The translations under genes and the position numbers were made by a program. Positions 1 through 5,701 of a stretch of DNA of 12,814 nt are shown one piece after another. The DNA is from Phycisphaerales bacterium (GTDB taxonomy: Bacteria > Planctomycetota > Phycisphaerae > Phycisphaerales > UBA1924). Position 1 is the first letter of the stretch, and each line of letters opens with the position of its first letter. The DNA is taken from contig JAJDDH010000329.1 of assembly GCA_029260415.1 (NCBI GenBank), forward strand, positions 1 to 12,814, read 5' to 3'. A model generated the notes under the pieces. The model saw only the letters and a program-made list of their open reading frames with translations. It did not search any database and was not told the DNA's origin.

Positions 1-894
1 GAGGACCTGTTCGGGTGCCTCCAACTCGCCAAGGAGCTCGGCGTCATCGTCACGGCCCACTGCGAGAACGCCGCCGCCATCGACGCCATGCAGGCCAGGC
101 TCCTCTCCGAGGGCAAGACCGGACCCGAGCACCACGAGCCCAGCCGCCCCACCTGCGTCGAGGCCGACGGCGTCACCCACCTGGCCACCCTCGCACAGCT
201 CACCGGCGCGCACATCTACTGCGTGCACACGTCGTGCGACGAGGCGGTCAACGCCGCCCTCGCGGCGCGCCGGAGGGGCGTGAACATCTGGATCGAGGCC
301 GTCGCCCCGCATCTCGTGCTGGACAAGACCTACGCCGAGCTGCCCGACTTCGAGGGCGCCAAGTACGTCATGAGCCCTCCGCTGCGCGACAAGTCGAATC
401 AGGCCCCGCTCTGGAACCAGCTCCGCGCCCGCGCCATCAGCACCATCGGCACCGACCACGCCCCCTTCGACTTCCAGGCCCAGAAGAAGGCCATGGGGCG
501 CGACGCCTTCACCAAAATCCCCAACGGCATCCCCTCCGTCCAGGAACGCGTCGACCTCATCCACACCTTTGGCGTCGCCTCCGGTCGCCTCGACTACCAC
601 GCCTTCGTCGACGCCTGCTCCACCCAGGCCGCCCGCATCTTCGGGCTCTACCCGCGCAAGGGAACCATCCGCGTCGGGTCCGACGCCGACCTCGTCGTCT
701 ACGACCCCGACAAGAATCACACGCTGGCGCACACCACCAGCCACTCCAACGTGGACTACAACGCCTTCGAGGGCTGGGAGATGACGGGCAAGAGTGAAGT
801 CGTCACCGTCCGCGGCGCCGTCCAGGCCCGCGACGGCCAGTTCGTGGGCGAGACCGGCACAGGCCAGCTCCTCAAACGCAAGCCCACGCACTAG
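1..894 (+). CDS. hydA: Dihydropyrimidinase / D-hydantoinase family amidohydrolase, 5' truncated by window edge
   Basis: Zinc-dependent cyclic amidohydrolase that would open the ring of dihydrouracil or dihydrothymine (or other hydantoin-like substrates) in the cytoplasm. The frame is open from base 1, so the start and the N-terminal metal-binding part lie outside; 297 residues are visible of roughly 450-470 expected. Fragment numbering: VTAHCEN carries the metal-ligand His at 20, YCVHTSC carries the next His at 76, and GTDHAPF carries the catalytic/metal Asp at 152. YVMSPPLRDK (122-131), NGIPSVQERV (175-184) and the tail motif HSNVDYNAFEGWE (248-260) are typical of dihydropyrimidinases rather than dihydroorotases. 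GSDADLVVYDP (226-236) is the C-terminal beta-sandwich signature of the superfamily. The stop TAG lies 3 bp from the stop of the convergent preA-like gene, which catalyses the preceding pathway step. Allantoinase or hydantoinase specificity cannot be excluded from sequence alone. Confidence 0.93.
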   Translation, partial: EDLFGCLQLAKELGVIVTAHCENAAAIDAMQARLLSEGKTGPEHHEPSRPTCVEADGVTHLATLAQLTGAHIYCVHTSCDEAVNAALAARRRGVNIWIEAVAPHLVLDKTYAELPDFEGAKYVMSPPLRDKSNQAPLWNQLRARAISTIGTDHAPFDFQAQKKAMGRDAFTKIPNGIPSVQERVDLIHTFGVASGRLDYHAFVDACSTQAARIFGLYPRKGTIRVGSDADLVVYDPDKNHTLAHTTSHSNVDYNAFEGWEMTGKSEVVTVRGAVQARDGQFVGETGTGQLLKRKPTH

Positions 895-897
895 TCA

Positions 898-2082
898 CTA
901 GTCGTCCTTGTTGGACACCAGCCGGTCGGACTGCTCGACGAACGAGTCGCCCTCCCACGCCGCGTCCTTGGTGACCATGCCAGCCTTGGCCGCCTTCTCC
1001 GCGGCCTTGTGCTCCGCCTGACGGCGCACCAGATCCGCGTGCGTCGTGAAGTACCGCAGCGAGTGCCCGCGGAAGTCCTCGATCGTCGCGAACCCGTGCG
1101 AGTCCATGAACGCGCCCAGCTGCTCGCACAGCGTGCCCGCCAGCTTGTACCCGTGGATCATCACGCCCGTGCAGACCTGCACCGTGCTCGCGCCCATGAG
1201 GATGAACTGGGCCGCGTGCTCGCCCGTCTCCACGCCCCCGATGCCCGACAGCGACCGGTCGTGATACTCGCCCTTGATGGGCAGCTCGTTGCCCTCGGGG
1301 ATGGGCTGGCCCGAGCCCCCGCCGTACATCATCGTGCCCAGCTCCATCACCATCCGCAGCGCGATCGGGCGCACCGCCTTGCACGAGTACCCCCCGGGCA
1401 CGGAGTACCCCTCGACCGTCGGCTCAGGGCGCAGCGTCTTGAGGTCCACGCCCATGACACTCAAAATGGTGTTGATCGCCGCGACGCCCTCGCACCCGGC
1501 GCGCAGCGCCGCGCGGGCGGGCTCCTCGATGTGCGTGATGTTGGGCGTCATCTTCGCCCACACCGGAACAGTCGCCACCTCGTTCACCCAGCCGCAGACC
1601 TCTTCCAGGATCTCCGGGTCCTGCCCCATCGCGGCGCCCATCTTCCGCTCGGGCAGCCCGTGCGGGCACGAGAAGTTCAGCTCGAAAGCGTCCACTCCGC
1701 ACGCCTCGCAGCGCTGCACCAACTCGACCCACGCGTCCTTGGTGTACTCCTCCATGATCGAGGCGATGAGCGCGCCGTCGTGCCCCTTGTCCTTGATCGC
1801 CTTGAACTCGTCCTCCCAGACCTCGAAGGGACGGTCGGAGATCAGCTCGATGTTCTGCCACCCGATGACCTCGCGCGTCTCCGCGGCCCGCATCCGCGCG
1901 TACCGCGGCGCCACGTTGGTCACCTTCGACGCGTCCAGGCTCACCGTCTTGGCGATCACGCCCCCCCACCCCTCCTCGAACGCCTTGTTGATGACGTTCG
2001 CGTTCGTCCCGGGCGGGCCCGAACCGATCACAAAGGGGTTGGGCATGTCCAGCCCGTCAACGTTCACACGCAGATCTGCCAT
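898..2082 (-). CDS. preA: Dihydropyrimidine dehydrogenase catalytic subunit (PreA-like), lacking the ferredoxin domain
   Basis: FMN-binding TIM-barrel subunit of the dihydroorotate dehydrogenase/DPD family, predicted to reduce uracil or thymine to the dihydro form. The protein has 394 residues. Family motifs: NPFVIGSGPPGTN (15-27), AKTVSLD (44-50), NFSCPHGLPERKMG (136-149), KMTPNITHIEEPARA (177-191), AAINTILSVMGVDL (201-214), GYSCKAVRPIALR (231-243), SGIGGVETGEHAA (279-291), GASTVQVCTGVM (297-308). Two oddities. The tail after about residue 345 has no CxxCxxC clusters, whereas PreA of E. coli (about 411 aa) ends in two 4Fe-4S sites. The position of the mammalian catalytic Cys (GLACGQDP) is Met152 (GAAMGQDP). 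About 18 extra residues occur around 252-270. An upstream in-frame ATG at 2139 exists, but the ATG at 2082 has a GGAGAG ribosome site and begins with the family's usual N-terminus. A dihydroorotate dehydrogenase role is less likely given the DPD-type motifs. Confidence 0.92.
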   Translation of the reverse strand: MADLRVNVDGLDMPNPFVIGSGPPGTNANVINKAFEEGWGGVIAKTVSLDASKVTNVAPRYARMRAAETREVIGWQNIELISDRPFEVWEDEFKAIKDKGHDGALIASIMEEYTKDAWVELVQRCEACGVDAFELNFSCPHGLPERKMGAAMGQDPEILEEVCGWVNEVATVPVWAKMTPNITHIEEPARAALRAGCEGVAAINTILSVMGVDLKTLRPEPTVEGYSVPGGYSCKAVRPIALRMVMELGTMMYGGGSGQPIPEGNELPIKGEYHDRSLSGIGGVETGEHAAQFILMGASTVQVCTGVMIHGYKLAGTLCEQLGAFMDSHGFATIEDFRGHSLRYFTTHADLVRRQAEHKAAEKAAKAGMVTKDAAWEGDSFVEQSDRLVSNKDD

Positions 2083-2088
2083 GCGGCG

Positions 2089-2094
2089 CTCTCC
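2089..2094 (-). promoter_or_regulatory. Ribosome binding site that fixes the preA start
   Basis: On the minus strand GGAGAG lies 6 nt before the ATG at 2082. The alternative ATG at 2139 would add 19 residues unlike the family and lies upstream of the candidate -10 box at 2115-2120, so the shorter start is preferred. Confidence 0.75.
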
Positions 2095-2114
2095 ATTCGC
2101 TGAGCCAAACCGCC

Positions 2115-2120
2115 AGTATA
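2115..2120 (-). promoter_or_regulatory. preA: Candidate -10 box of the preA promoter
   Basis: Minus-strand TATACT matches the TATAAT consensus at 5 of 6 positions. It lies between the infA terminator and the preA start. The best -35 at a 17-bp spacing, CTGAAT, matches only 3 of 6. It would give a leader of about 26 nt, which fits an independent preA transcript. No experimental support. Confidence 0.4.
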
Positions 2121-2149
2121 CAGCAAGCCCGATCCACATTCAGCGCAGC

Positions 2150-2177
2150 AAAAACCCCGAACGCGAACGCCCGGGGT
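2150..2177 (-). terminator. Intrinsic terminator downstream of infA
   Basis: Read on the minus strand, ACCCCGGGCG pairs with CGTTCGGGGT around a TTCG tetraloop, giving a 10-bp stem with two G-T wobbles. The stem runs into a TTTTT tract. It begins about 33 bp after the infA stop and precedes the candidate preA promoter, so it separates the two transcription units. Confidence 0.8.
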
Positions 2178-2210
2178 GTGCATGGTCCTGCGAATCAGCT
2201 CTGCGTGCGA

Positions 2211-2435
2211 CTAGCGCCGGTACGTGATCCGGGCCCGCGTCAGGTCGTAGGGGCTCATCTCCACCGTCACCGTGTCGCCCGGCAGAATCCGGATGTAGTG
2301 CTTGCGCATCTTGCCCGAGACGTACCCGAGCACCTCGCTCTGCTGCTCGTTGGGCAGCCGCAGCTTGAACATGGCATTGGGCAACGCCTCAATAACCACC
2401 GCTTCCATCGTGAACTTGTCTTCCTGCTTGGCCAT
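2211..2435 (-). CDS. infA: Translation initiation factor IF-1
   Basis: Small S1/OB-fold protein that binds the A site of the 30S subunit during initiation. The 74 residues match IF-1 along the whole length (usual length about 72): the start MAKQEDKFTMEAVVIEALP, the middle FKLRLPN and VLGYVSGKMRKHYIRILPGD (54 is the D), and the end VEMSPYDLTRARITYRR. The minus-strand ribosome site GGAAAGGGG lies 4 nt before the ATG. It is the only translation gene in the window; the ribosomal-protein or secY neighbours common in other phyla are absent. An intrinsic terminator follows. Confidence 0.97.
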   Translation of the reverse strand: MAKQEDKFTMEAVVIEALPNAMFKLRLPNEQQSEVLGYVSGKMRKHYIRILPGDTVTVEMSPYDLTRARITYRR

Positions 2436-2551
2436 TCAGCCCCTTTCCGTGTCAATCACAAACCACCCGCCGTCGGCATGCCCTGCGGGGGCCCGGACCG
2501 AATGGACACCGAATGATATGCACGCAACGGGCCCGGAGACCGCCCCCACCA

Positions 2552-2575
2552 CCCGGGCACGCCCAGACGCCCGGG
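2552..2575 (-). terminator. GC-rich inverted repeat after the dockerin protease gene, possible weak terminator
   Basis: CCCGGGC at 2552-2558 and GCCCGGG at 2569-2575 form a 7-bp stem with a 10-nt loop about 20 bp past the protease stop. No T tract follows on the minus strand, so it would at best be an atypical or Rho-assisted terminator. In such GC-rich DNA it could also be chance. Confidence 0.3.
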
Positions 2576-2594
2576 CCGCCCCCCCCGCCAGCGC

Positions 2595-4241
2595 CTATTC
2601 CGTCTCGTCGTAGCACCCCTCGCCGAACCAGACCAGGAACGCCAGCACGTCGTAGAAGTCCAGCACCCCATACGGCGGCGCCAGGTCCACGCTCGCGCCG
2701 TGGTCCCCGAACCGCAGCAGGAACGCGAACATGTCGTTCAGATCAAGATCGCCGTCGCCGTCGAAGTCCCCGAAGCACGTCGGGCGGGAGAAGTTCCCGT
2801 TCGGGTCGATCCAGAGCAGCGCGTTGAGCAGGTCCAGCCGCCCGTGACCGAACATCTCGTCGTACCCGGGCTCGCCGAGGTCCACCGCCGACAACTCCAG
2901 GATCTCCCGGACCTCGTCGTTGGTCAGCTGCGGGTGCTCGCTCCAGATCACCGCCGCCGCCGCGGCCACCATCGGAGCCGCGAACGACGTCCCCGTGTCA
3001 AGCTTGTACTCAACGCCCGGCTCGAACGGGTTCGCGGCGGTCACCAGCACCTTCACGCCCGGGGCCGAGACCGACACCTCAGGCCCCGTCGTCGAGTTCC
3101 CCCAGAACCCGTCCCGGTTGTTCGTCGCCGTCACCGCCATCACCTCGGGGAACGCCGCGGGATACAGCACGTCAATCAGCGGCGAGTTTCCCGATGACGC
3201 CACCAGCAGGCACCCGCTCATGTGCGCGTACGTCACCGCGTCTCGAAGCGCCTCAACGCCGCCAAGCACATCCAGGGGCCACCCGAAGCTCATGTTCAGG
3301 ATGTCAGCGCCGTTGTCCGCCGCCCAGACCACGCCGGGCGCCGCGTCCGATGGGAACGCGATGTTCAGGTCGTTGAGCACCCGCACAGGCATGATCTTGG
3401 CGCCCAGCGACACACCCGCCATGCCCAGCCCGTTGTTGTGCACCGCGCTGATCACCCCCGACACACGCGTCCCGTGGTCGTTGAACCCGTGCTGCCACGC
3501 GTCCATCGGGCCGTCAGAAAAGTTCGCCCCGTCCACAAGCTGGCCGATCAGATCCGGGTGCATGTCCGACACGCCCGCATCCAGCACCGCCACCGTGACC
3601 GAGTCTGTCTCCCCCACCAGCATCCAGGCATACAGGGCGCCGATGTCAGCGTCCGGGACGCCCGCGACGCCGTCGATCTCCTGCCCCGTGTTCTCAAGCG
3701 CCCACTGCTGCTCGAACTCGGCATCGTTCACGCTCTCAACACCCTGCGCATCCACGTCGGTCCAGTGCACCATCCGTCGAGTATCAAACCTGACGTACTC
3801 GATCAGCTCGCTGACGCCGGCCTCGCCGCCATAGGTGGTCTCCGCGCGGAACTCCTGCTGCATCGGAAGCACGATGTAGTACCGGTCCAGGCCGATCTCT
3901 CGCGCCAACACCGGGTTCCCGATCGTGCTCATGTCAAAGAGCGGACGCACGCTCCTCGCTCCGAACCCCTCGAGCACCGCACGCGGGCGATCCCCGTCGC
4001 CGTCCGCCTGGCCCATGACCTCAGCCACGCCCCCGACCACGCGGATCTCCACGCCGGGTTTCAAGCGCACGATCAGACGGGCCGGCCAGCCGTTCTCATT
4101 GCGCACGACCGCTTCTGAAGTAGTGTCCGTTTGGGTGGGCTCGCCGTGAGCGGGCGCGCACGCGAAAGCCAGCACGCTGACCGGAAGTCCGATCAGCACG
4201 CCAAGTTCCCATATCGTCCGCGCTTGCAGCAACCGCGCCAT
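2595..4241 (-). CDS. Secreted subtilisin-like (S8) serine protease with C-terminal GC-type dockerin
   Basis: Exported endopeptidase of 548 residues. Residues 1 to about 33 form a signal peptide (basic start, hydrophobic core 14-27, AHG near the likely cleavage site). Residues about 45-160 resemble an inhibitory propeptide, followed by the S8-type lead-in QQWALENTGQ (178-187). The catalytic triad is complete: Asp221 in AVLDAGVSD, His256 in DHGTRVSG, Ser419 in GTSFAAPM. The oxyanion Asn352 is in ASSGNS. The C-terminus has a dockerin: repeat one, DFDGDGDLDLND (492-503), is a canonical calcium loop. Repeat two, DLAPPYGVLDFYD (519-531), has lost most calcium ligands but has the form common in Phycisphaerae, and a terminal GC (542-543) gives the 'GC-type' name. 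The upstream TTG at 4265 is in frame, but ATG 4241 has GGAGAG 6 nt before it. Substrate and cohesin-like partner are unknown. The gene is divergent from the sorting-tail protein genes. Confidence 0.93.
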   Translation of the reverse strand: MARLLQARTIWELGVLIGLPVSVLAFACAPAHGEPTQTDTTSEAVVRNENGWPARLIVRLKPGVEIRVVGGVAEVMGQADGDGDRPRAVLEGFGARSVRPLFDMSTIGNPVLAREIGLDRYYIVLPMQQEFRAETTYGGEAGVSELIEYVRFDTRRMVHWTDVDAQGVESVNDAEFEQQWALENTGQEIDGVAGVPDADIGALYAWMLVGETDSVTVAVLDAGVSDMHPDLIGQLVDGANFSDGPMDAWQHGFNDHGTRVSGVISAVHNNGLGMAGVSLGAKIMPVRVLNDLNIAFPSDAAPGVVWAADNGADILNMSFGWPLDVLGGVEALRDAVTYAHMSGCLLVASSGNSPLIDVLYPAAFPEVMAVTATNNRDGFWGNSTTGPEVSVSAPGVKVLVTAANPFEPGVEYKLDTGTSFAAPMVAAAAAVIWSEHPQLTNDEVREILELSAVDLGEPGYDEMFGHGRLDLLNALLWIDPNGNFSRPTCFGDFDGDGDLDLNDMFAFLLRFGDHGASVDLAPPYGVLDFYDVLAFLVWFGEGCYDETE

Positions 4242-4247
4242 CTCTAT

Positions 4248-4253
4248 CTCTCC
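4248..4253 (-). promoter_or_regulatory. Ribosome binding site that fixes the protease start
   Basis: Minus-strand GGAGAG lies 6 nt before the ATG at 4241. It favours this start over the in-frame TTG at 4265, which would add eight mostly charged residues before the signal peptide. Confidence 0.75.
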
Positions 4254-4265
4254 ACGCTCCCCCAA

Positions 4266-4283
4266 AACTGAGCTCGCTCAGTT
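4266..4283. promoter_or_regulatory. Perfect 8-2-8 inverted repeat just upstream of the protease ribosome site
   Basis: AACTGAGC, two bases, then GCTCAGTT. It ends 24 bp before the protease ATG, so it is either an operator near the promoter or a hairpin in the 5' leader. Read on the minus strand the second arm runs into TTTT and then a G run, which also resembles a short attenuator. Function inferred only from position and symmetry. Confidence 0.5.
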
Positions 4284-4327
4284 CCGAGTCTCAGAGCATA
4301 TCAGCCGCCTGACAGGCTTCACAGTGG

Positions 4328-4348
4328 GAACGTGTGAGATTCACGTTC
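4328..4348. promoter_or_regulatory. Perfect 7-7-7 inverted repeat, operator candidate
   Basis: GAACGTG, seven bases, CACGTTC. The arms are perfect and the 14-bp centre-to-centre distance suits a dimeric DNA-binding regulator. It lies 86 bp upstream of the protease start and about 390 bp upstream of the first sorting-tail gene, so the protease is the likelier target. No regulator gene is present in the window. Confidence 0.45.
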
Positions 4349-4510
4349 GGGACACCGGACCCACCCGAAGCCTTTCAAGATGATCGCCCACCTGTAACCT
4401 CCTGGGTCCGCTCCGGATAGACTCAACTGCCCTATCACGTACCGTACTAATTCGACGTATTATTTCTCACCAAATCCCTGGCCATCTCAAAAACCGCTTG
4501 ACAGGCCCTC

Positions 4511-4557
4511 GGGGTTCTGCGAGCCTGACAACAGAATCATTCAGTGGGGTTCTGGGA
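4511..4557. repeat. Short direct repeat pair upstream of the first sorting-tail gene
   Basis: GGGGTTCTGCGA at 4511-4522 and GGGGTTCTGGGA at 4546-4557 match at 11 of 12 positions, with starts 35 bp apart. The pair follows a TTGACA hexamer. It could be a tandem regulator site; chance is possible for repeats this short. Confidence 0.4.
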
Positions 4558-4601
4558 ATATTGAGAGAGAGATAGCCGCCAGGCACGCCGCGAGAGAGAG
4601 A

Positions 4602-4730
4602 ATGGGCGGAAACGCCCTGAGAAACAGATTGAACGACGGGTTTGAAGTTCGGCCGAATCCCACAACGGCCGGAGACCCAGCGTTCGCGAGGCGGGTTTGG
4701 TGGTCCAGTGACGCTCAGGCGTTGAGGTGA
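4602..4730 (+). CDS. Possible upstream ORF / leader peptide, 42 codons
   Basis: ATG follows a purine tract (GAGAGAGAGA at 4592-4601) and the frame runs 42 codons to TGA at 4728-4730, 6 nt before the ATG of the next gene. The product would begin MGGNALRNRLNDGF and is rich in Arg; I recognise no family. The stop codon sits inside the GAGGTGA ribosome site of the downstream gene, a geometry that permits translational coupling. In GC-rich DNA a frame of this length can occur by chance, and the tract is too close to the ATG to be an ideal ribosome site. Doubtful gene. Confidence 0.2.
   Translation: MGGNALRNRLNDGFEVRPNPTTAGDPAFARRVWWSSDAQALR
4724..4730 (+). promoter_or_regulatory. Strong ribosome binding site of the first sorting-tail gene
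   Basis: GAGGTGA, 6 nt before the ATG at 4737, is a near-ideal match to the 16S tail. Its last three bases are the stop codon of the possible upstream ORF. Confidence 0.75.
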
Positions 4731-4736
4731 GAGATC

Positions 4737-5483
4737 ATGAGAAAGACAGCCTTTTCTAGCACTGCGTTGCTCGCTGGCGCCCTGGCGCTGACGGCCTCCG
4801 CCCCTATCGCCCTCGCCGGTGATAGCGACGTCCTTTTCCGCATCGAGTCCCTCGACAACGCGACCAACACGCTCAGCGTGTTTGAAGTCACGTTTGGCCA
4901 GGGCACCCAGTCCGGCAACAGCTGGAACTGGGAGTGGGACGGTGAAAGCGCGTACATGTTCGGCGGCGACGAGTCCCTCGGCGGATTCTCCGACGCGGCC
5001 ATCTCCGTCAACTTCGACTCACGCGGCTTCATCAGCACCGTGAACCTCGGCTTTGACGTCTTTGCTGGCGCCGCCAACACGGCCTTCAGCATCGGCTCGG
5101 GCCCCCTCGCCCTCGCGCCCACCTCTGGCGTCCAGGGCATCGCCTCCGCCTCCGTCGGTGTCACCGACGTCCTCGGCGGCGGCGCCACGCTCGCCCCCGA
5201 TGGCGCCGGCATGTACCGCGCCATCACCAACGGCGCGAGCACCTTCTCGAACCTTCTTGGCTCCAGCCTCAACGCTGGCGAGTTCAGCTCCGCGCAGGAC
5301 GACGATACGTTCGGCCTGGCCGCGATCGGCGGCTCGGTCTCTGAGATCTCCGCCGAGTGGAACTTCACCCTGACCGCCTTTGATACCGCCGCTGGCACGA
5401 GCACCTTCTCGGTGACGCCCGCCCCCGGCGCCCTCAGCCTCATCGGCTTCGCCGGCCTCGTTGCCACGCGTCGTCGTCGCTGA
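4737..5483 (+). CDS. Secreted protein with PEP-CTERM-like sorting tail, paralog A
   Basis: A 248-residue exported protein of unknown function. Residues 1-27 are a signal peptide (MRKTAF start, hydrophobic core, ALA before GDS). The mature part is rich in Gly, Ala, Ser, Thr and acidic residues and contains no Cys. The tail (228-248) is a PAPG motif, about 15 hydrophobic residues (SLIGFAGLVA) and terminal RRRR. This is the tripartite form of PEP-CTERM proteins, which exosortase-type transpeptidases are thought to process at the cell envelope; here the motif is Pro-Ala-Pro, not Pro-Glu-Pro. Residues about 104-248 align with the next gene: FAGAANTAFSIGS, GATLAPDGAGMY, NGASTFSNL, EISAEWNFTLTAFD. 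The N-terminal part (28-100, with WNWEWDGESAYMFGG) has no clear counterpart there. An intrinsic terminator follows, so it is probably transcribed separately. No enzymatic motif seen. Confidence 0.9.
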   Translation: MRKTAFSSTALLAGALALTASAPIALAGDSDVLFRIESLDNATNTLSVFEVTFGQGTQSGNSWNWEWDGESAYMFGGDESLGGFSDAAISVNFDSRGFISTVNLGFDVFAGAANTAFSIGSGPLALAPTSGVQGIASASVGVTDVLGGGATLAPDGAGMYRAITNGASTFSNLLGSSLNAGEFSSAQDDDTFGLAAIGGSVSEISAEWNFTLTAFDTAAGTSTFSVTPAPGALSLIGFAGLVATRRRR

Positions 5484-5503
5484 GTAGAATCATCCAGAAC
5501 CCA

Positions 5504-5535
5504 TCCGGTGGCCCCTACAGGGGCCGCCGGACGTT
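5504..5535 (+). terminator. Intrinsic terminator after paralog A
   Basis: TCCGGTGGCCCC pairs with GGGGCCGCCGGA around a TACA loop: a 12-bp stem with one wobble, starting 20 bp after the stop. The downstream tract is short (CGTTTC), so termination may be incomplete and allow some read-through into paralog B. Confidence 0.7.
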
Positions 5536-5572
5536 TCAGAGATTTCGGTCCGATAACCTCGCCTGCAGCCTG

Positions 5573-5578
5573 TATAAG
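5573..5578 (+). promoter_or_regulatory. Candidate -10 box for paralog B
   Basis: TATAAG (5 of 6 to consensus) lies between the terminator of paralog A and the start of paralog B. The hexamer 17 bp upstream, CCGATA, is a weak -35. Transcription from here would produce a leader of about 117 nt containing two hairpins. Confidence 0.35.
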
Positions 5579-5620
5579 GTGCGAACGTGAGGGTATAGGG
5601 CTTGATTGAGTTTCGTGTGT

Positions 5621-5670
5621 CCGGTCCTGAGAGAACCGGGCGCGTCGCAAGCATGGTGGAACATGCTGCG
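5621..5670 (+). promoter_or_regulatory. Two hairpins in the leader of paralog B
   Basis: Hairpin one: CCGGT (5621-5625) with ACCGG (5635-5639), 5 bp. Hairpin two: CGC plus AGCATG (5646-5655, one bulged A) with CATGCT plus GCG (5662-5670), a 9-bp stem and 6-nt loop. Hairpin two ends about 30 nt before the start codon and encloses the ATG of a 10-codon ORF. I do not recognise a known riboswitch class. Confidence 0.4.
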
Positions 5671-5685
5671 TCAACGGTAGTCTGA
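5653..5685 (+). CDS. Possible 10-codon upstream ORF before paralog B
   Basis: ATG at 5653 opens MVEHAASTVV and stops at TGA 5683-5685, 16 nt before the ATG of paralog B. The start codon lies in the loop-side arm of a hairpin and the stop overlaps the start of the GAGAGAGAGA purine tract that serves as the ribosome site of paralog B. There is no clear ribosome site of its own. Listed because paralog A has an analogous arrangement; it may be chance. Confidence 0.15.
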   Translation: MVEHAASTVV

Positions 5686-5701
5686 GAGAGAGAGAAGCGT
5701 C

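Larger units (their letters stand above)
4242..4736. other. Divergent intergenic control region between the protease and the first sorting-tail protein
   Basis: This 495-bp stretch holds no convincing long gene. It includes an 18-bp inverted repeat (4266-4283), a 21-bp inverted repeat (4328-4348), a locally AT-rich segment (about 4440-4495), a TTGACA hexamer at 4498-4503, a 12-bp direct repeat (4511-4522 and 4546-4557), and two GAGAGAGAGA tracts (4563-4572 and 4592-4601). It also contains a possible 42-codon ORF (4602-4730). TATTAT at 4458-4463 resembles a -10 box but has no matching -35. TTGACA has no good -10 at 16-19 bp. Promoters for both genes must lie here, but I cannot place them with confidence. 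Confidence 0.7.

Noticed and set aside
15..797. Long Arg/Pro/His-rich frame overlapping the dihydropyrimidinase gene
   Set aside because: It is the +2-type shadow of a real gene in GC-rich DNA; the frame ending at 894 carries all family motifs.
891..904. Direct repeat ACTAGTC ACTAGTC at the convergent stops
   Set aside because: The repeat follows from two facing TAG stop codons with short flanks; no sign of an attachment site or insertion boundary.
2059..2139. ATG at 2139 as the preA start
   Set aside because: It would place the start upstream of the candidate promoter and add residues absent from the family; the ATG at 2082 has a proper ribosome site.
4458..4463. TATTAT as a -10 box for paralog A
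   Set aside because: A good match by itself, but the hexamer 17 bp upstream is TCACGT and the start codon is some 280 bp away; left as a possibility only.
4498..4526. TTGACA at 4498-4503 as the -35 of a promoter for paralog A
   Set aside because: No hexamer resembling TATAAT occurs 16-19 bp downstream (GAGCCT at 17 bp), so it is described only as part of the control region.
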